Source: Opisthocomus hoazin
Lineage: Eukaryota > Chordata > Aves > Opisthocomiformes > Opisthocomidae
Direction of reading: 5' to 3'
Assembly (NCBI RefSeq): GCF_030867145.1
Contig: NC_134431.1
Location: 9,749,089-9,813,088 of the forward strand
Length of the DNA stretch: 64,000 nucleotides
The notes under the pieces were generated by a model that made no database searches, was not told the origin of the DNA, and was given only the letters and a program-made list of their open reading frames with translations. How positions within the stretch are numbered: position 1 is the first letter of the stretch; every line of letters starts with the position of its first letter. Below, piece by piece: positions 26,844 through 40,609 of this stretch. The translations under genes were made by a program, and so were the position numbers.

Positions 26844-26938
26844 CTGTGAGCTGATTCAGCTTGCTAACTGAGCAGGAAACACGCCAGCGAAAGAATGAAT
26901 AGATTTCTGCTGAGTTAGCGAGTTGAATCAGCTCACAG
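26844..26938. repeat. 36-bp inverted repeat; pre-miRNA-like hairpin or small MITE
   Basis: The left arm 26844-26879 and the right arm 26903-26938 are reverse complements at 31 of 36 positions, with 23 nt between them. Read as plus-strand RNA, three of the five differences are G-U wobbles and two are mismatches. The first 15 pairs from the base (CTGTGAGCTGATTCA) are perfect. Size and shape fit an animal microRNA precursor of about 95 nt. The same structure could be a small non-autonomous DNA transposon with long terminal inverted repeats, although I see no clear target-site duplication. I do not recognise either arm as a known microRNA. Confidence 0.85.
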
Positions 26939-29900
26939 AAAAGTCAGATGGGTGCCAAAACCGGTGCAGAATGGGGCTAGAACCGTGCAGCTGGACACCG
27001 TTCTGGCTGCAGCAGTGGCTCTCCATGTACACTCTGTACCCTTGCTCTTACGCAACCAACCCATTTGACCTTACATTTAAGCATATATTAACTGCTTTAC
27101 CAAGCAGCATCTGGAATCAAAGGAAGGGATTTTCAGGGAACTAAATTACATGAACAGAAATCTATTGGCTTCTGTAGAAGTTTTGTCTAGGGAAAAACTG
27201 AATGAGAGCTAAGGATTTGTGTTGCAGGACATGTCAATCTCATGGGTGGATGCCAGCCTGTCTCTTCTCACTGTTGTATGTATAGAGTGATGATGCTTTG
27301 TGGTTCTGCAAAGACAGTTATTTATGAAAAATCTCTTCCTGAAAGATAGAAATTTTGATGGAACTATAAATAGAAAAAAATAATTTATTATTTTACAATC
27401 TGGCATATTGTCATCTTTGTCCTGCAGCATCCCATATTAAATCATACTGTAGCACTGCAGGATTGAAACAGCTGCATACAGGGAGATCCAAGTGCAGGGA
27501 ACCAAATTTTCCTTGCGCTTATACTGAGGATACTTTCACTGCTTTCAGTGAAGACACATTTTAAAAAGAATTAGCCAAAAGCTTTTCAGATACTGTTGAT
27601 GGGATTCATCTGTAGGATTAGCTATTGACCCTTTAGCGATGATTTTAATTTTAATATCAAATGATCTTTCTTCCTGTGAGGAAGCTGGCTTAAACAGGAA
27701 AAAACGCATCCTGATGTGGTTTTGTGAAGCAATCATCTCTTACGGTATTTTCAATCAGGAAATGAAAGAATGTCTTAGTTTTTGCTTTGGCAGTCTGATA
27801 TTCTGCACTGTTGTGTGGAACAGGGAAAAAAAAATCAGGTGATTAAAACATAAAGTCCCCTTTTAACCCTGCTCTTTCTAGACTTTTACCCTTCTCATTT
27901 TTTATTGCAAGGGCTGATGAACTGTAAGTGATTGGTAAGAGAGAGAATAGATTGTGCACTTAGCCTTGCCATCTGACTTAGTTACTTCCAAAATGCAATT
28001 TATTTGGAGTGCTAACTGTAGTGAGTTTAATGGAACACAGGGTTAAAGTGAGAAACTGGAAACAAATGCTCTTTACCTAAAGGCCAATCAATAACTGAAT
28101 AATTTGACAATCCCAAATCTCCCTGCCACTTTAATGTAATTGGAGTGTATGGAAAAGACATTATGTTGCAGCACCTACTAGCATCCACTTCCATTATCGG
28201 TGATGCTGCTCTGACTACATTCCAGTCGTACTGTTGCCATTACATGAAAGGAGTGGGAGTAGAGGTTTGTGGTGTCTTTTAAATCTGTTTTGAGGGATTT
28301 TGCAGTTTTACACAGATTGCAGTTTGCTGTGTATATTGGTTTGGGGAGACACATGGAACCTCTCAGTATGTTTGAAAATTTTTATGGGCTGGTCTGTCTA
28401 AAACTAATGAGGCTGAACATGTTTGAAGCTAGTTATGGGGAGTCTCTGTAGCAGTCCATCATCCGTAGTTTCTCCAGATGAGCAAGTGGGGAAAAAAAGT
28501 GATATTCTTGGAGTGATATTATGCAACAAATCATGTGAATGACATCATCTGCAAAAAGATACGAACAGTGAAATTCATTTTTAATAATCACCCTTAATAA
28601 TGATCGTTCAGTTGTATCGATCAAAAATTGCTTTTCAGAAACAATTTCCTGTGACTGCTGGTGTGTTTGCTTCTTACTTATATTAATAAGTAGGAAAATT
28701 AATTTAGAGAGAAAGAGAGAGAGACTGGGAGAGATTTCCTTCATCTCTTCTGGCTTCAGAGGTGAAAAATAATTTCACATCTGTTTGCGTGTCATTCAGC
28801 TGCAGTAAAGAATATCACCAGGAGGATCAGTTTAAGGCTGTTACAACTAACTTACCTGCTTTGTCATTACAGGGTCTGTTGAATCTTTGTACATAGAAAA
28901 GCCAAGTTTTGTATGCATCTCTGTTTTGGAAAGCTCATTATTATGTGTGTGCACGTGTAGCTGTATGGATTATTCTTTTGAAATGTCCTACTGACAAAAC
29001 CAGCCAATTTATCCCAGTAGAGCTAACTGAATATTTAATTCTTTTCTCTCTTTAGGGGATCCAACTACTCCAGGCAGTACTGAAAACCTAGCCTAGTATG
29101 CTTAATGCGTGCTCCTTTCAGCTTTAGATATAGATAGCATAATTGTAAAGAAATACTGTAAATTTCTTGGCTTAACATTTTTTTAAGTTTTAATTCCGCA
29201 CCCCCTGCCATTTTTCAAAATCTGACAATGCACATTTCAGATTGACATCTAATATAGCATTAATTTGAAGAACGCATGTATCCTTTCATGACTTTCCTTG
29301 AACATGAATCCAGAAGTATATTTTCAGCTGTGATTGATAAATAGACAACTTTAATGCTTAGCCAGTATTTGGCTATTTTGGGAGTAAAAAAAGCCTGCAT
29401 GGACTGTGTGCTGACCACCAGCAACTTTTTGGAAGCCATAAGCAAGGTGCCTTGGCCCGGCAGAAATTTCAGACTGAGGAGAACTGAATCTTATGCTCTC
29501 CTTTGCTATCTTGACATGGTAATTTACCTTCTGTATATTTAATTTCTCCACGTGCGGAGAGGGATAAGGCTATTTATCCGTCAGTAAATGCACAATATCT
29601 GTAGTTGCTATAGATTGCTAATGCAGAGGTATGCTGAAATTGTAGCTTTAATTCCACTAGTAATTGTAAATTGGGAAGTTTCCTGGAACCTTTATCAAAA
29701 AGAGACATACTAAGTGGGACTGTGGTTTTGTAAGTCATGGCTACTTGCCATAAAGTCTTTCCCCCTGCCTACTTTTATGTCTGAAAAAGGCTGTTGAAAC
29801 CAGCAGGGTTTTTACTTACTGCTGCTAAATACTGATATTTCCATGAGATTTAATGTATTTCACAATTTAATGATTATCCATGAAAAAAGCTATCTAGTAA

Positions 29901-32900
29901 TGAGGAATTAAGCTAAAAATATGTAGTTTCCTATGGCTTTTTTTCATCACTCTGAGACCAGACTCTGATAGTTAAGGCAGATTCTAAACAGTATTTCTGA
30001 CATTTTTTAATGGAGAAAAAAACCCAAACAAAAGGAAACTCACTTGGTGGAGGGAGAAGTCCAGAGCTTCTCAGAAAGAAGCCTTCTGGGGTATATACAG
30101 AGAGGAAGGGCAGGAGGAACAGTGCCTGATTTTAAAGTAAGGATGGTTCAGTGGTCAGAGGAAGCCTAGGCTATGAAATGGAGTTATTTCTATGCTACAC
30201 AAGAAATGTCTCCTGTGACACCAGGCATTTAGTTGTGTGCAGATTCTCAAGGTACTTCAAAAGTGTTTGGAGGCCTAAACCACAAGAATAATTCTTGTAG
30301 TGTTTAAGACTCGGGGGCACCATGGAATTAATAGGGTGTTCTGCTATAGTTTCTTTTCCTTTCTTAATAATTCTATTGTTCTAGTTTCTTTATGATTGCC
30401 ACAGAGTTCTGAACGTTACAGAGAATGGTCCACAAAAACTCTGATTTTCCAAAGCTTGGGTATCAAATTTAAAACTTAACTTCGTACATCCATGCCTAAT
30501 TATTTTTTTCATGTGATCAATACTCTGCAGCCACTGATACTGAATTTTGGTTGCCATTTAATCAATTCAGCCAGCCATCACTGCAACTTTCTTCTGCAGC
30601 TCTTTTCAATTGTCTTTGGATTTTGTTATCCTAAATAGCATTTTATCATTTGAAATTTTTTCACAAGACTCCACCCCTTTTTTCGAATCATCGGTGAACA
30701 AGTGCTGGCGGATCCAAAGACAGATCCAAGAAGTGTAATGCTGATCACACCCATCCTGTCTGCAATCTACCATTTGGTTCTTGTCTTTCAACCATTGTAA
30801 TGGAGTCATTTCCAGTAGAATTAAATCTCTGAGATCTTGTTCTTATTTCCCATCTGTAGAGTAGGGAAATAGTGCTTCCTGCTTTATAGGGATGCTAGGG
30901 ACATAAATACATTTCAATATTATTGCAAGCTAGTCAGAAACTGCAGTCAGAGAAGCAGATATGGTGAGTACTTATCTCAACCCAGAGCTGCCAACCGCTC
31001 TGTCTAGGAGCTGGGAGGCCCTCCTAGGTCAGGTAATACGGATAATATCCTTAGTGAGCAAGGAAGGAAAATGTTCATTCCACTGCAGCAAAATGTCAGA
31101 GGTTGGCATAACAGCAGTATCTTTGGCAAGAGTAGTGTGGTCAAGAGGCAGCAGAACAGAAGATGAAATACAAGATCACCAGTAAAAATGGCCCTATGTT
31201 GGCTAGCTGGTGGCAGAAGATTCAGCTGGGCACTCACTAACTGCGAAAGCTAGAGGACTGTGTTGGTAAATAAGCATTGTTTGTTATAAGAAGTAGGTGT
31301 GAGAACCCCAAAGATCCTGAACAGTTGGTAAACTTCTCTTCTGAACTTTGTCATTATCTCATCTTTATAGAAATAAGCGAACCACAGCCATCAAAACACT
31401 AGTGTAATTCTCTAATGAGAAATATTAATAAATGTGGTCCATAAAGCACTTCTGGCTAATGACATTATACTGGCTCCTCCTTTTCATCTCCATCTGTTAA
31501 ACTGCTTTAAAAGGCAATTAAATTTCCTTTTAAAGCTAGATTGCTTTAAAAGGTAAAAATACTTCAACTGTTTTCCTATTCTTGCCTTCCTATTTAAGCA
31601 TGGTCTTTTAGATAGTTGAACTGATGATACACTATTATTAAGAGAATGCACGATAATTTGTGAAATAGTATATCGATAGACAAGAATTAGGGGAATGTTT
31701 GGTCCACAGTGTTTAAAAAGTTGAAAACTTTTATTGGGTTTGAGTTACAGACTCAAACCTGTTGGTTGTTGCAGGGTTTGGGTTACAAACACTCCATAGC
31801 ATTGTGATTCCACTGAATTTATGGCACCTACATTTGATTTACACCAGAGTAGGCAAAAGAAATAAGGCCCAAGGTTTGTTATTTCTTGCAGCAAGACACA
31901 CTATGTGTTGTACTGGCTATAAAATTGCTTGTTATTTCAGAAAACTTTAATAAAACCCCCTGAAAAATAAAATAGAGCTGAGTTCATGTGGGATTGGAGA
32001 TAAAAGATGCATCCTTTCCAAATCACTCTTTCCAAGCAATGCGTTCATGTGATAGCTTCATTAACCTTCGTGCAATAATTTGCAGATAAATTCCATCAAA
32101 AAAGCAAGTATTCAAGCATCACTAATAATATGAATTTGATTTTTGCACATTAAAACTGTGATAAAGCCATACTAATTATTTTTCATTATTTCGAGATGAA
32201 AATACATCACTCATGTAAGTAATTATGTAAGTAATTTAAAGCTGATTAAATAATAATGATTTCTTGCTCATTGCCTTCAAAGTGCTTATATCCAAATTTA
32301 ATTTTAAGCAGGACCGAGAAAATAATCACTTGATTCAAATATTAATTACTAATTTTAATCCTAATTCATTAAAAACAGACCTATTTTTTTTTGCAGATTC
32401 TGCAGGGCATTAATTGACATTTTGCAAAATGAGTCATTATTTTGGCATGGAGAAGTATTTTTCAAACAGTGAATCATGACTACCAGAAGGGATTGTTACA
32501 GAGCTCTGAGGGAGCTTTGACTTCTCAGAAAAATCAGCTCTATTTAGTGACAGTTCAGCTTCTCCAGGTTGATCTGAAAAGTAGTTGTGCCTCTTTGCTC
32601 TTCACACTAGCCAGGGAGCTGCTAACTACCTTTAATTAGTGGCACTAGGAGAGTAAGCTGAAGAAAAATTATCCTAAGGCAAACAGTTTTATTGAGACAA
32701 ACTGGAATGGGATAGGGAACAGATTAGGTCAGTTTAGAAGTGTACGAATCAGGAGGATCATATTGCTTTCTTTCGAATCTAGCTGGAAATGGATAGAGAA
32801 TCTGAGCAATTTGTTCAGGATTTGGTCCTGGAATGTACAGCCTTACAACTATAGCACTGGTTTTGCTGGGGCTTTTACCAGTTTCACCCTTCTCATCTTT

Positions 32901-33446
32901 TTGCTGCACAGAGAATCCATCTTTGTCACAGGCAGAACTAGACGCAGCTTCTGTGATTGGAACATCAACAGAACTACAGTTTCAACAAGGAATTGTTTGA
33001 ATTCTGATGGAAAACGAGCAAAAAGGTAATCTTTGTTCTTTTTGCTCCATAGAGAAGGTATTATTTGTACTGACTCAAAATGCTGTCGGCCATTTCCTAG
33101 ACCTTGGGACAAAGAGAACACAACTGAAAATAGAAACTGAGATGTTCAATGCAGCAAACACGTTGTGCAAACATCACCTTTCTCAGCATAAATGTAATGG
33201 TCTGAAATGGTGGGGGGAAGACAGTTCCTTGAAGCTGTGTAGATACCAATGGATAAGCCTGAGGTAACTGTTATCTGCTGCTTAACGGGAGGAAATCATG
33301 ATGTATTAGTTAAATTGTCAGTGTAAAACAGAACAAGCCATACAAGACAGACATTTATTTTAATAGAAAGCTATCTGTAAGATGACAACAGTTAATCACT
33401 GGAGAGTACTCCTAGCCTTTTAATGACCACAGGATAGTAATTAATT
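26939..33446. other. Intergenic region, no gene seen
   Basis: No gene or RNA is supported. A GA-rich tract lies near 28710-28730. A palindromic TTTTAAAG cluster lies at 31504-31553. The block 32040-32400 is very AT-rich, with many ATTA/TAAT cores and a 12-nt tandem duplication (ATGTAAGTAATT twice, 32213-32236), and could be a developmental enhancer-like element. Confidence 0.55.
31504..31553. repeat. Three copies of GCTTTAAAAGG, one inverted
   Basis: GCTTTAAAAGG at 31504-31514 is followed by its perfect reverse complement at 31526-31536 and by a third direct copy at 31543-31553. The first pair forms an 11-bp hairpin with an 11-nt loop. A cluster of binding sites is possible; no function is shown. 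Confidence 0.7.
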
Positions 33447-33466
33447 AAAAAAAAAAAAAAAAAAAA
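33447..33466 (+). repeat. Poly-A tract (A20)
   Basis: Twenty A residues follow TTAATT. No upstream sequence was recognised as a retroposed gene or SINE, so it is recorded only as a homopolymer. Confidence 0.9.
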
Positions 33467-33529
33467 GATTGGAAAGAACACTGAAGATTAAGGCCATATG
33501 TCAGCTGCAGCAAAGAACTGCTTAGCGTA

Positions 33530-33870
33530 ACGTGGTGCCCTGGTGGAGACTGGGCAAAGAGGACAAGTACTGTGTCTTCCTCCCCAAATGTCCTGCTGTA
33601 TACTTGTGCCTGCAGGAGTTGGGCAGCCCCTGTCCAGGCAGATTTAAAGTCCAGGTCTCCCTGGAGGGACAGTTTGGAAGCAGGCGGTCTCTGGGGTGCC
33701 CTGGCCCGGGTCGGGTCGGGCTGCAGCTGCTCCCTGCAGATAATCACAGCAGCTGGCGAGCTGAGGGCAGACAGCAAGCGCAGCACACAGAGTTTGTCAG
33801 CAGGTCTTCAGCATTGCCCCTTGCACTCGCAGCAGCAGCAGCATGTCCCTGGTTCAGCCACTGTTATTAG
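33530..33870. other. GC-rich patch, unclassified
   Basis: This patch stands out in GC content from the AT-rich DNA around it. It has a tandem GGGTCGGGTCGGG, a smaller GGCCCGGG, and a (CAG)n-like stretch near 33828-33844. Overlapping frames of 112-116 codons are open on both strands, which is what stop-poor GC-rich sequence gives, so I do not call a gene. It could be a small regulatory island or an exon of a non-coding RNA. Confidence 0.45.
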
Positions 33871-36800
33871 TAGCTGTACAAGGAAAAAGCCTTGTCAGAG
33901 ACCTTTTAAAAATAGTTCCTAGTGCTCTGAACTGGGATTACTTACTCTTTTGCCCTTTTGTTCTAAGGCAGCAGAATTTTACTTCACATCACTTCTGTGT
34001 AAGCCATGGACAGGGTTAGTAGTGGGAGTACTAGTACAAGGTCTCATTTTACAGATTCCCTGGTGCTGTTTGTTCTTTGCTCTGGGCAGTTTATGAGTGC
34101 AGGCTATTGAACATGCTGTCAAGACTCCAAGGCAAAGAACTGGCACAGTCCCCGTCCCTGCCCCTCATCTCACCTGAACTGTAAAATGAAAAAAATGAAG
34201 ACATCTGAATTGATTTCCAAAAAAGCAAGCAGTTAACTCCTTTTCTAGTGACTAGCTGATTGTCTAGGTGATTAGGATCAAAGATGAAAGCAAGCCAATC
34301 AAATTCACCAGGGACAGGAACTTTATAAACACTGGTGCTGATAAAGTGGGAAATGTTGGGCTCTTGGTGGAGCTGGGGATCTTAATGCACTCTGTAAAAC
34401 TACTTCAATGTCCCTTTCATTATCTTCCTTACCCTAGGAAGGAAAGCTTAATAGTTGAGGTCTTTGTTAATTTGAATTCCTTATGCCTATTTACCTAATT
34501 TTACTGATTTTTCCTCTCCCTTGTGGTAGAAGTAGCCTCCGAAACAGAATAGTGTGTCTTTGACCACACAGCTCTGCCTAACTTGTAAGAGAGGGGAGAC
34601 GTGCACCAACTGCCTCATTCTCTGATTTTTGTCATTTTTCTCCAGCATAAAATATTGCTTGGAGAGTAGCCCATTATTGCTACTATCCATGGCACGTTGG
34701 CTTAGTTTGTTTCTCTTTGGTTTCTGTCCCCGTGTCATAGATGCAACTCTTTTAAGGCTGAAACAGGTCCCTTGTTCAGGAGCTGCTGAACCTGTAGCAC
34801 CTCTTTAAGTTTCTTGCAAGTGAAGTAGAAGTTAAACCACTGTTAAATACAAGAGCCTTGTCCTTGCCTTATAACAATACTCAGGTTACTAGACTCTGAG
34901 GTCTTAGGGAATTTGACAGGGTGATTTTGGCTAAGAACCAAAACCTAACACATCTCAACATGCAATAATGGGACAAACCAAAAGTTCAGTTTTCACCACA
35001 CAGGAAGCCACAAACAAAACTGTTCTTGAATTTCTCCTTTAACATGGTTCTCTCTGTTGCTACAAAGAGAGGGAAGCTGAAATCATGGTATCTTGATCAG
35101 AGGCATGGATGAAGGGATTTAACTCATGTTATTCTCTTCTTTCTTGGAAACCCATGGAACCCTTTCAGGTGTGCAGATTTAATCTCTTCAGTTGACTCCT
35201 TCGGTGAACAGAAAGTCTCCCTAGATGTAAGCCCCTGGACAGACAGGAAAATGAAGAGTTCCCATTTTAAAGACAGGTAAGAGCACTGACAATCTGAGTG
35301 TACTATCAAAGGCAAGAGGCATTTATGAGTAGAGTAGGGTGATGAGGTAAGCCTGGCTGGCTGTCCAGACCTTCCTCATTCTAACTGCTGGATCGCCATG
35401 CACTTGATGCAACACGTACACGTTGTAACCAATTTTGGTATTCTGAGTAAGTGTCAGAACATATAAAGCTAAGTTTAATACTCTGAGGGAACACTCAAGA
35501 CCTGTCGCAGTTTCTGGGTCAAGGAAAATTTTAGATGCACAGTTGGAGGAATCAAAGGCAGCAATGCATTTTCCCGGCTCCAGTTTTTGTATTTGTATTT
35601 GCAGAGGAGGCGAATGAGATCTAATTCTTCAGGTCATCTTTATAAAGACAGAATGCAGTTTGCACACAGTGGGAAAGAGCTCTTTTAATTGTCGCCTGTC
35701 CACAAAAAAAAAAGGATTTGACCATCAAATACAGTTTTATTTACTTTCTCCATCTTCTCTGAGTTTAAAAGGTTCTGCTTCAAGCAATAGCCCAAGTATT
35801 TTTAAGAACCCAACAGAAACGTCTCCTGATCAGGTACCTTCCCACCCCAGGAGGAGTGCTCTGAATCCTGTCTGACAGAAGACCCATTGTTACGACCATC
35901 TGGGCAGTGTTTTCTGAATGGCTTGATTTCAACTCTGACCGACACAGAGCACACAGCAAACCAAACACACAAGGATAAGTAATGCTAAAATGACAACATG
36001 GATTAGACGATACAACACAAAAAGTTGAACAAATTATATTAAAACTTTTATCTTAAGGCGGGATACACATGCTTAGTTAAAAATACAGAAACATGAAGAA
36101 AAAATATAACAGTATTAGTACACTAGAATCCCTCAAACTTAACTGGAAAAACCCTCTCAAATATTCTGTACATTTTTTCGTTTTACAAAACATTTGAAAA
36201 TGCCAATCCTATAAATGGATATAAAAATATTATCTCTGGAACATTTTCCTAAAAACCATGAAAAGTTCTGTTTCATGCAAAAACACACTATACAACTTGT
36301 GTTGTTTCAGAATTGCCCCCCTGCCCAGATGAGGTAATTGGTCTTAGGTGCAAAATGAGCTGTAAATGCAGTAATGCTATAGGCAGTCTTACTTGAGCTC
36401 CTGGAGCTGATCATCAGTTAACTTTTAAATTTGGCCTAACCTATGGTCAGACTACTGTGGCCATTCCTACCTTTGCAGAAAGGGCAAAAACAAAGGCCGT
36501 TCAAAAGCCCTCTGTCCTCTTCAGTGACTTACATGTTCTCTGGTGTTGTACCAGTGCAGTGGTTTTCACCTTGTGGTGTTAGCTCATCTAGAAACATCTG
36601 TGAAAGGTTAACTATGAAAAGCAACCTATTGTTCTAAGATAATCAGGTCCTTTGTCTTTAATTCAGCACCAAGCCAGCGTAGGCTTCAGGATACAAAGGC
36701 GTAACCCATTCAGCTGATTGGGGTCCAGGTACCAACAAATATTTCTTCTGGTACACTGGATTGCAACAGCACATCCGACCCCGATTCTCAGGGTACATAG

Positions 36801-39800
36801 GCTGACAACCAGAAGGCCCTTAAATAAACAGCGCTCTCCTCATGCCAAACTGTGTGATAAAAGAACTATCAAGTCTATTATAAACTAAAAGGTGCTAGTC
36901 CAAAATCCAACTTGAATATCCTTTCGCCAAGACCGTATTTTAAAAATATTATTCACCTAACATTACTTATGTTCTGAATTCTGATATTCTTCAAATCAAG
37001 GAGTAGGAACTGCTAAAAATATGGGAGTCTGAAGAAACGTCACCCGTAAATATGAGTTTAGTCTTTTTCCCTAGCAAAAACTGATATGTTAAATTAGGTT
37101 TCTTGATGGTATTAAAGCCTAGTACTTCTAAAGACTAGTACTTCTGAAGCCTGAAATGGGGCAGAGCCAAGTACATAAAGAATATACTCGGTCATCTTTC
37201 CTCATACCAAGTGTTCTCAATTAATACGTTTACGGGAATTAAAAGCAGAGATTTTTATATGTGTCTTTGTCATGTTTATCCTTTTTTCTATTATATATGT
37301 AAAGCATTGTCAGTTTTCAAAGCAGTCTACAATTTTTCTCCTTTGAATCTTCACAGTACCAGTGGTAAGAAATTAGTCCCCCAGTTCCCTCCCCAAATTG
37401 CAGCAGGGAGGAAAAGTGAATTGCTCAGTGTAGCAAAGGAAGTCGGGCATGGTGACACTGAGCGCTCGGAAATCTATGTCTTAAGGACACTAGATTTTTT
37501 TTGAGTTTATACTGTACAAAGTCTCTTTTAGCACTGTAGTGTAGTGATTTTGTGACAGTACCATCAAAACTGCCATTGGACTATGTTATCTAACACGGAA
37601 CAGAGAGGATTTTTGCATAGGAAGGAACAGAAGGATCAGAACCCAATGGCATGACAATGGTTTCTTGGTGCCAATCAAAGCCAGGACTCCCATTCTAAAA
37701 AGTGGGGAAAATACCTTTTGCTGTTTGAAGGCTTTTCTTCCCTGTTAAGCTAAACAGCTACTCCAGATTTTTCTGAATGGCAAATTTAAACTTCATATTT
37801 GAACACTCTAGTGCTACACAAATACTAGTTTTAGGTACAAATGGTACTGCGTAATTTGATTAATCAATGATATCTTACCAGTAAGTCTATGTGCCCTCAT
37901 GAATAAACTGGTTTCATGAGCCATTTGTTGGGTTAGGGGGTTGTGTTTTTTTGCCCTTTTGCCAATGAACAATAACCCCGTGGTTATCAGCTGCGGCAGA
38001 CATCTGTAATGCCAAGTGAAATGACAGCTGAAATACTGTATCTGCTGATACGGAAGTAGGAGTGTTTCAAATTATTCTTACATTGAAATTCTGATTGCTA
38101 TGAAATAATTAGCACGCAAAATATTCCCAAATTAGCACCATTTGCTGGTAAGAAAATATGACAGAGCAAAAAGGATTTGCCAGAGTCCAGGTGGATTTTT
38201 CTTTTCAATGTTTTTTATTCTAAATAGAAATGAGATGTATATTTGTCTAAATCTGTGGTTTCTCATCTAACAATCCCAGTATTTCAGTCTGCAAATGAAT
38301 ACTGGAATGTGAAAATGTCTAATGCTAACAGATAGCCAAAGCCTGGACCTGACAAGCAGTTTACACCACTGCCAATGCCACGGACACAACCGGACAAAGC
38401 ACGGACTGTTGACGCTCTCTCCTGTCAGGCAAATGCCGCTCCTGCAGCCCAGCTCTGGCACTGGGAAGGGCCACCCTGCCCCACCAGAGAGGCTCTCCTG
38501 CAGCCCGAGGCGCCACTGCTTCATCTTTTACAAGACTCTTTGTAAAAGCTATTTCTTTCTTGTCAGAGTCTCTTTGGGGGGAAAAAAAAGGTTTCTAGGG
38601 TTCAGAAGCATTTTCAGCCAATAGTTATCCCTGATTGCTTGTGCTCCTTTTCTCCTTGTGGTGGTATTTATGTTTAGATTGAACTGTCTTTACCTTTCTC
38701 GTTACTATCTTCCTATAAAGACATCAGTTATACTTGTGTCTTCGGCTAAATAAATCAAGCTCTCCTGGTCTTATCTCGCAGAATTGTATCCACTTTACTG
38801 ATACCATTTCAGTATCTTTCCTCAACATCTAGCTACTGCAATTCCACTTCATTATTTGGCTTCTGCACAGTGGCTTGAATACTTCTCCATCCAACTGGAA
38901 ATTTGTCTCCTAGTGCAGGCTGAGCTTTCATGATTCTATCAAATTGGATCTGAGTCATCGTACAGACGAACTCTATACCAAGATCCTTTTATTATCAAGT
39001 AACAAGAAATACAGCAAAATACTTTGTTTAATCTTCAAATGCATGAACTACTATTTGTACTGTAAAACTTCATCCCAATCACCCACTTCAGTGTTCAAAG
39101 TCTTCCAGGTGTTTTTTCCCCCCGTGTACCCCAATTCTTCTCTAGATTAGTGCCTCCCAATTTACCATCAGCCCCAGCCTCCTAGTACCTGCGCTTCCAT
39201 GATTAACGAAAATGCTAAGCAAATTCAGTTACAAGACTGATACATAAGAAATTCCACTTGCAGCTGCCACCCAACCCCCACTTTCTTTTCAGTGTTGCCT
39301 TCCGCCAACTGCTTACACACCTCATCATCATCATGCTGCTGGTTTCCATCTTCTCCATCCCAACTGTTTTCTCCACATTTTCCACGCTTCCAGTGTATCA
39401 GATGCTCCAGATCTGTGAAATCTGCACTTGCTCGGTTGTGGCAAGCCTGATGCTTACTTTGCTTTTAGCCATGGAAATTCTGCAGATCTAATCTACTCTC
39501 TCTACTCGCAGGCTGGCTTGTGCATTGCCCTCTTATTTTCCACTTGAACCTGTTTTTTCCAGCACTGGATTCAAACCTTGCAATTTTACAGCATCAAAAC
39601 AGTTTTTCTTTTCTCCTTCAGCAGGAAGCCTGCAGTGAAACCACATCTGCAGCCAACACTGCACTAACAGGAAGAGTTTAGCTCTACACTGCCAGTTTGA
39701 GCTGATATCATAAACAACTTTTCCCTTACAGCTAAACTCCTGACTCCTCATCACTCCATACAAATACCAGAACTTAAAGTGTTCAACAGAACTCGGAGCT

Positions 39801-40609
39801 AAGGAACTGAAGGGCATAACAGAAAAATAAGATCATACCTTCTTTCCTTACAATATAAACCAACTTTTAATAATAAAAACTTCTATCACGTTTTCAATGA
39901 GAATAACATACACATTTCAATGTAAAACAGTGCACAGTGTAAATGCCCTTACATATTCTTCTATGTGTCTTTAATGTTGACAGTGACTGCGTAAGCGTGG
40001 GCCAGGATCCTCAGCAGGCCGTGTAAACGCTGCAGTTCCGCTGAACAGAGCTGATGTAGACAAAGCGAGGATCTTGGCCTATGTGGGTTTTTTATTTTTG
40101 CATGTTCCTACGGTTCTTACAATACAAAGTACATTTTAAGTTGAGGATTCACTAAAGAAACATCCATTTCTTCTTCAAACAGCAAATGGCAAGAATAACT
40201 CTTCCAAAATTAACAAAAAGTGCATTGAAATACTGATGATCTGCTCATCTGGCTGCAGTACAAAATGGATATGCAATAACAAACCCCTGCATCCGGCAGC
40301 TGGCGACTGATGGGTTGTCCTAGTTCCCTTCAACAGGTTGCTGTAGGTCAGAGGAAACCGTTAAGAGATTAAACAAAACACACTCCTTCCCCAAAATTAT
40401 TTCAGTCTGTGAGTGAAGAAAAAAAAATTAATGAAGAAACAAGGTTCAGACAACCTGCATCCCCAAACTTGTCATAAGCCATTTTGTGTTGAGGTTTTGA
40501 TTAAAAAACTTACGAGACTTTCATATCCAAATGGAAAAAGTCTAATTTTAGTTTTTGAGTTGATTTGGATGTTAATAAAATAAAATAAAGCCAGCTAAAA
40601 AACAAACAA
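33871..40609. other. Region 3' of PREX1, no gene seen
   Basis: No exon is recognisable here. A second, smaller GC-rich patch lies at about 38390-38530 and a 16-nt tandem duplication at 37119-37150. Further AATAAA signals occur on both strands (for example minus strand at 40091-40096), so longer PREX1 3' UTR forms extending into this region are possible. Confidence 0.5.
37119..37150. repeat. 16-nt tandem duplication
   Basis: CTAGTACTTCTAAAGA at 37119-37134 is followed directly by CTAGTACTTCTGAAGC at 37135-37150. It is a simple local duplication. Confidence 0.8.

Noticed and set aside
33445..33922. Protein-coding gene in the GC-rich patch
   Set aside because: Frames of similar length are open on both strands, which GC-rich stop-poor DNA gives by itself. 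No start context, splice sites or family match.
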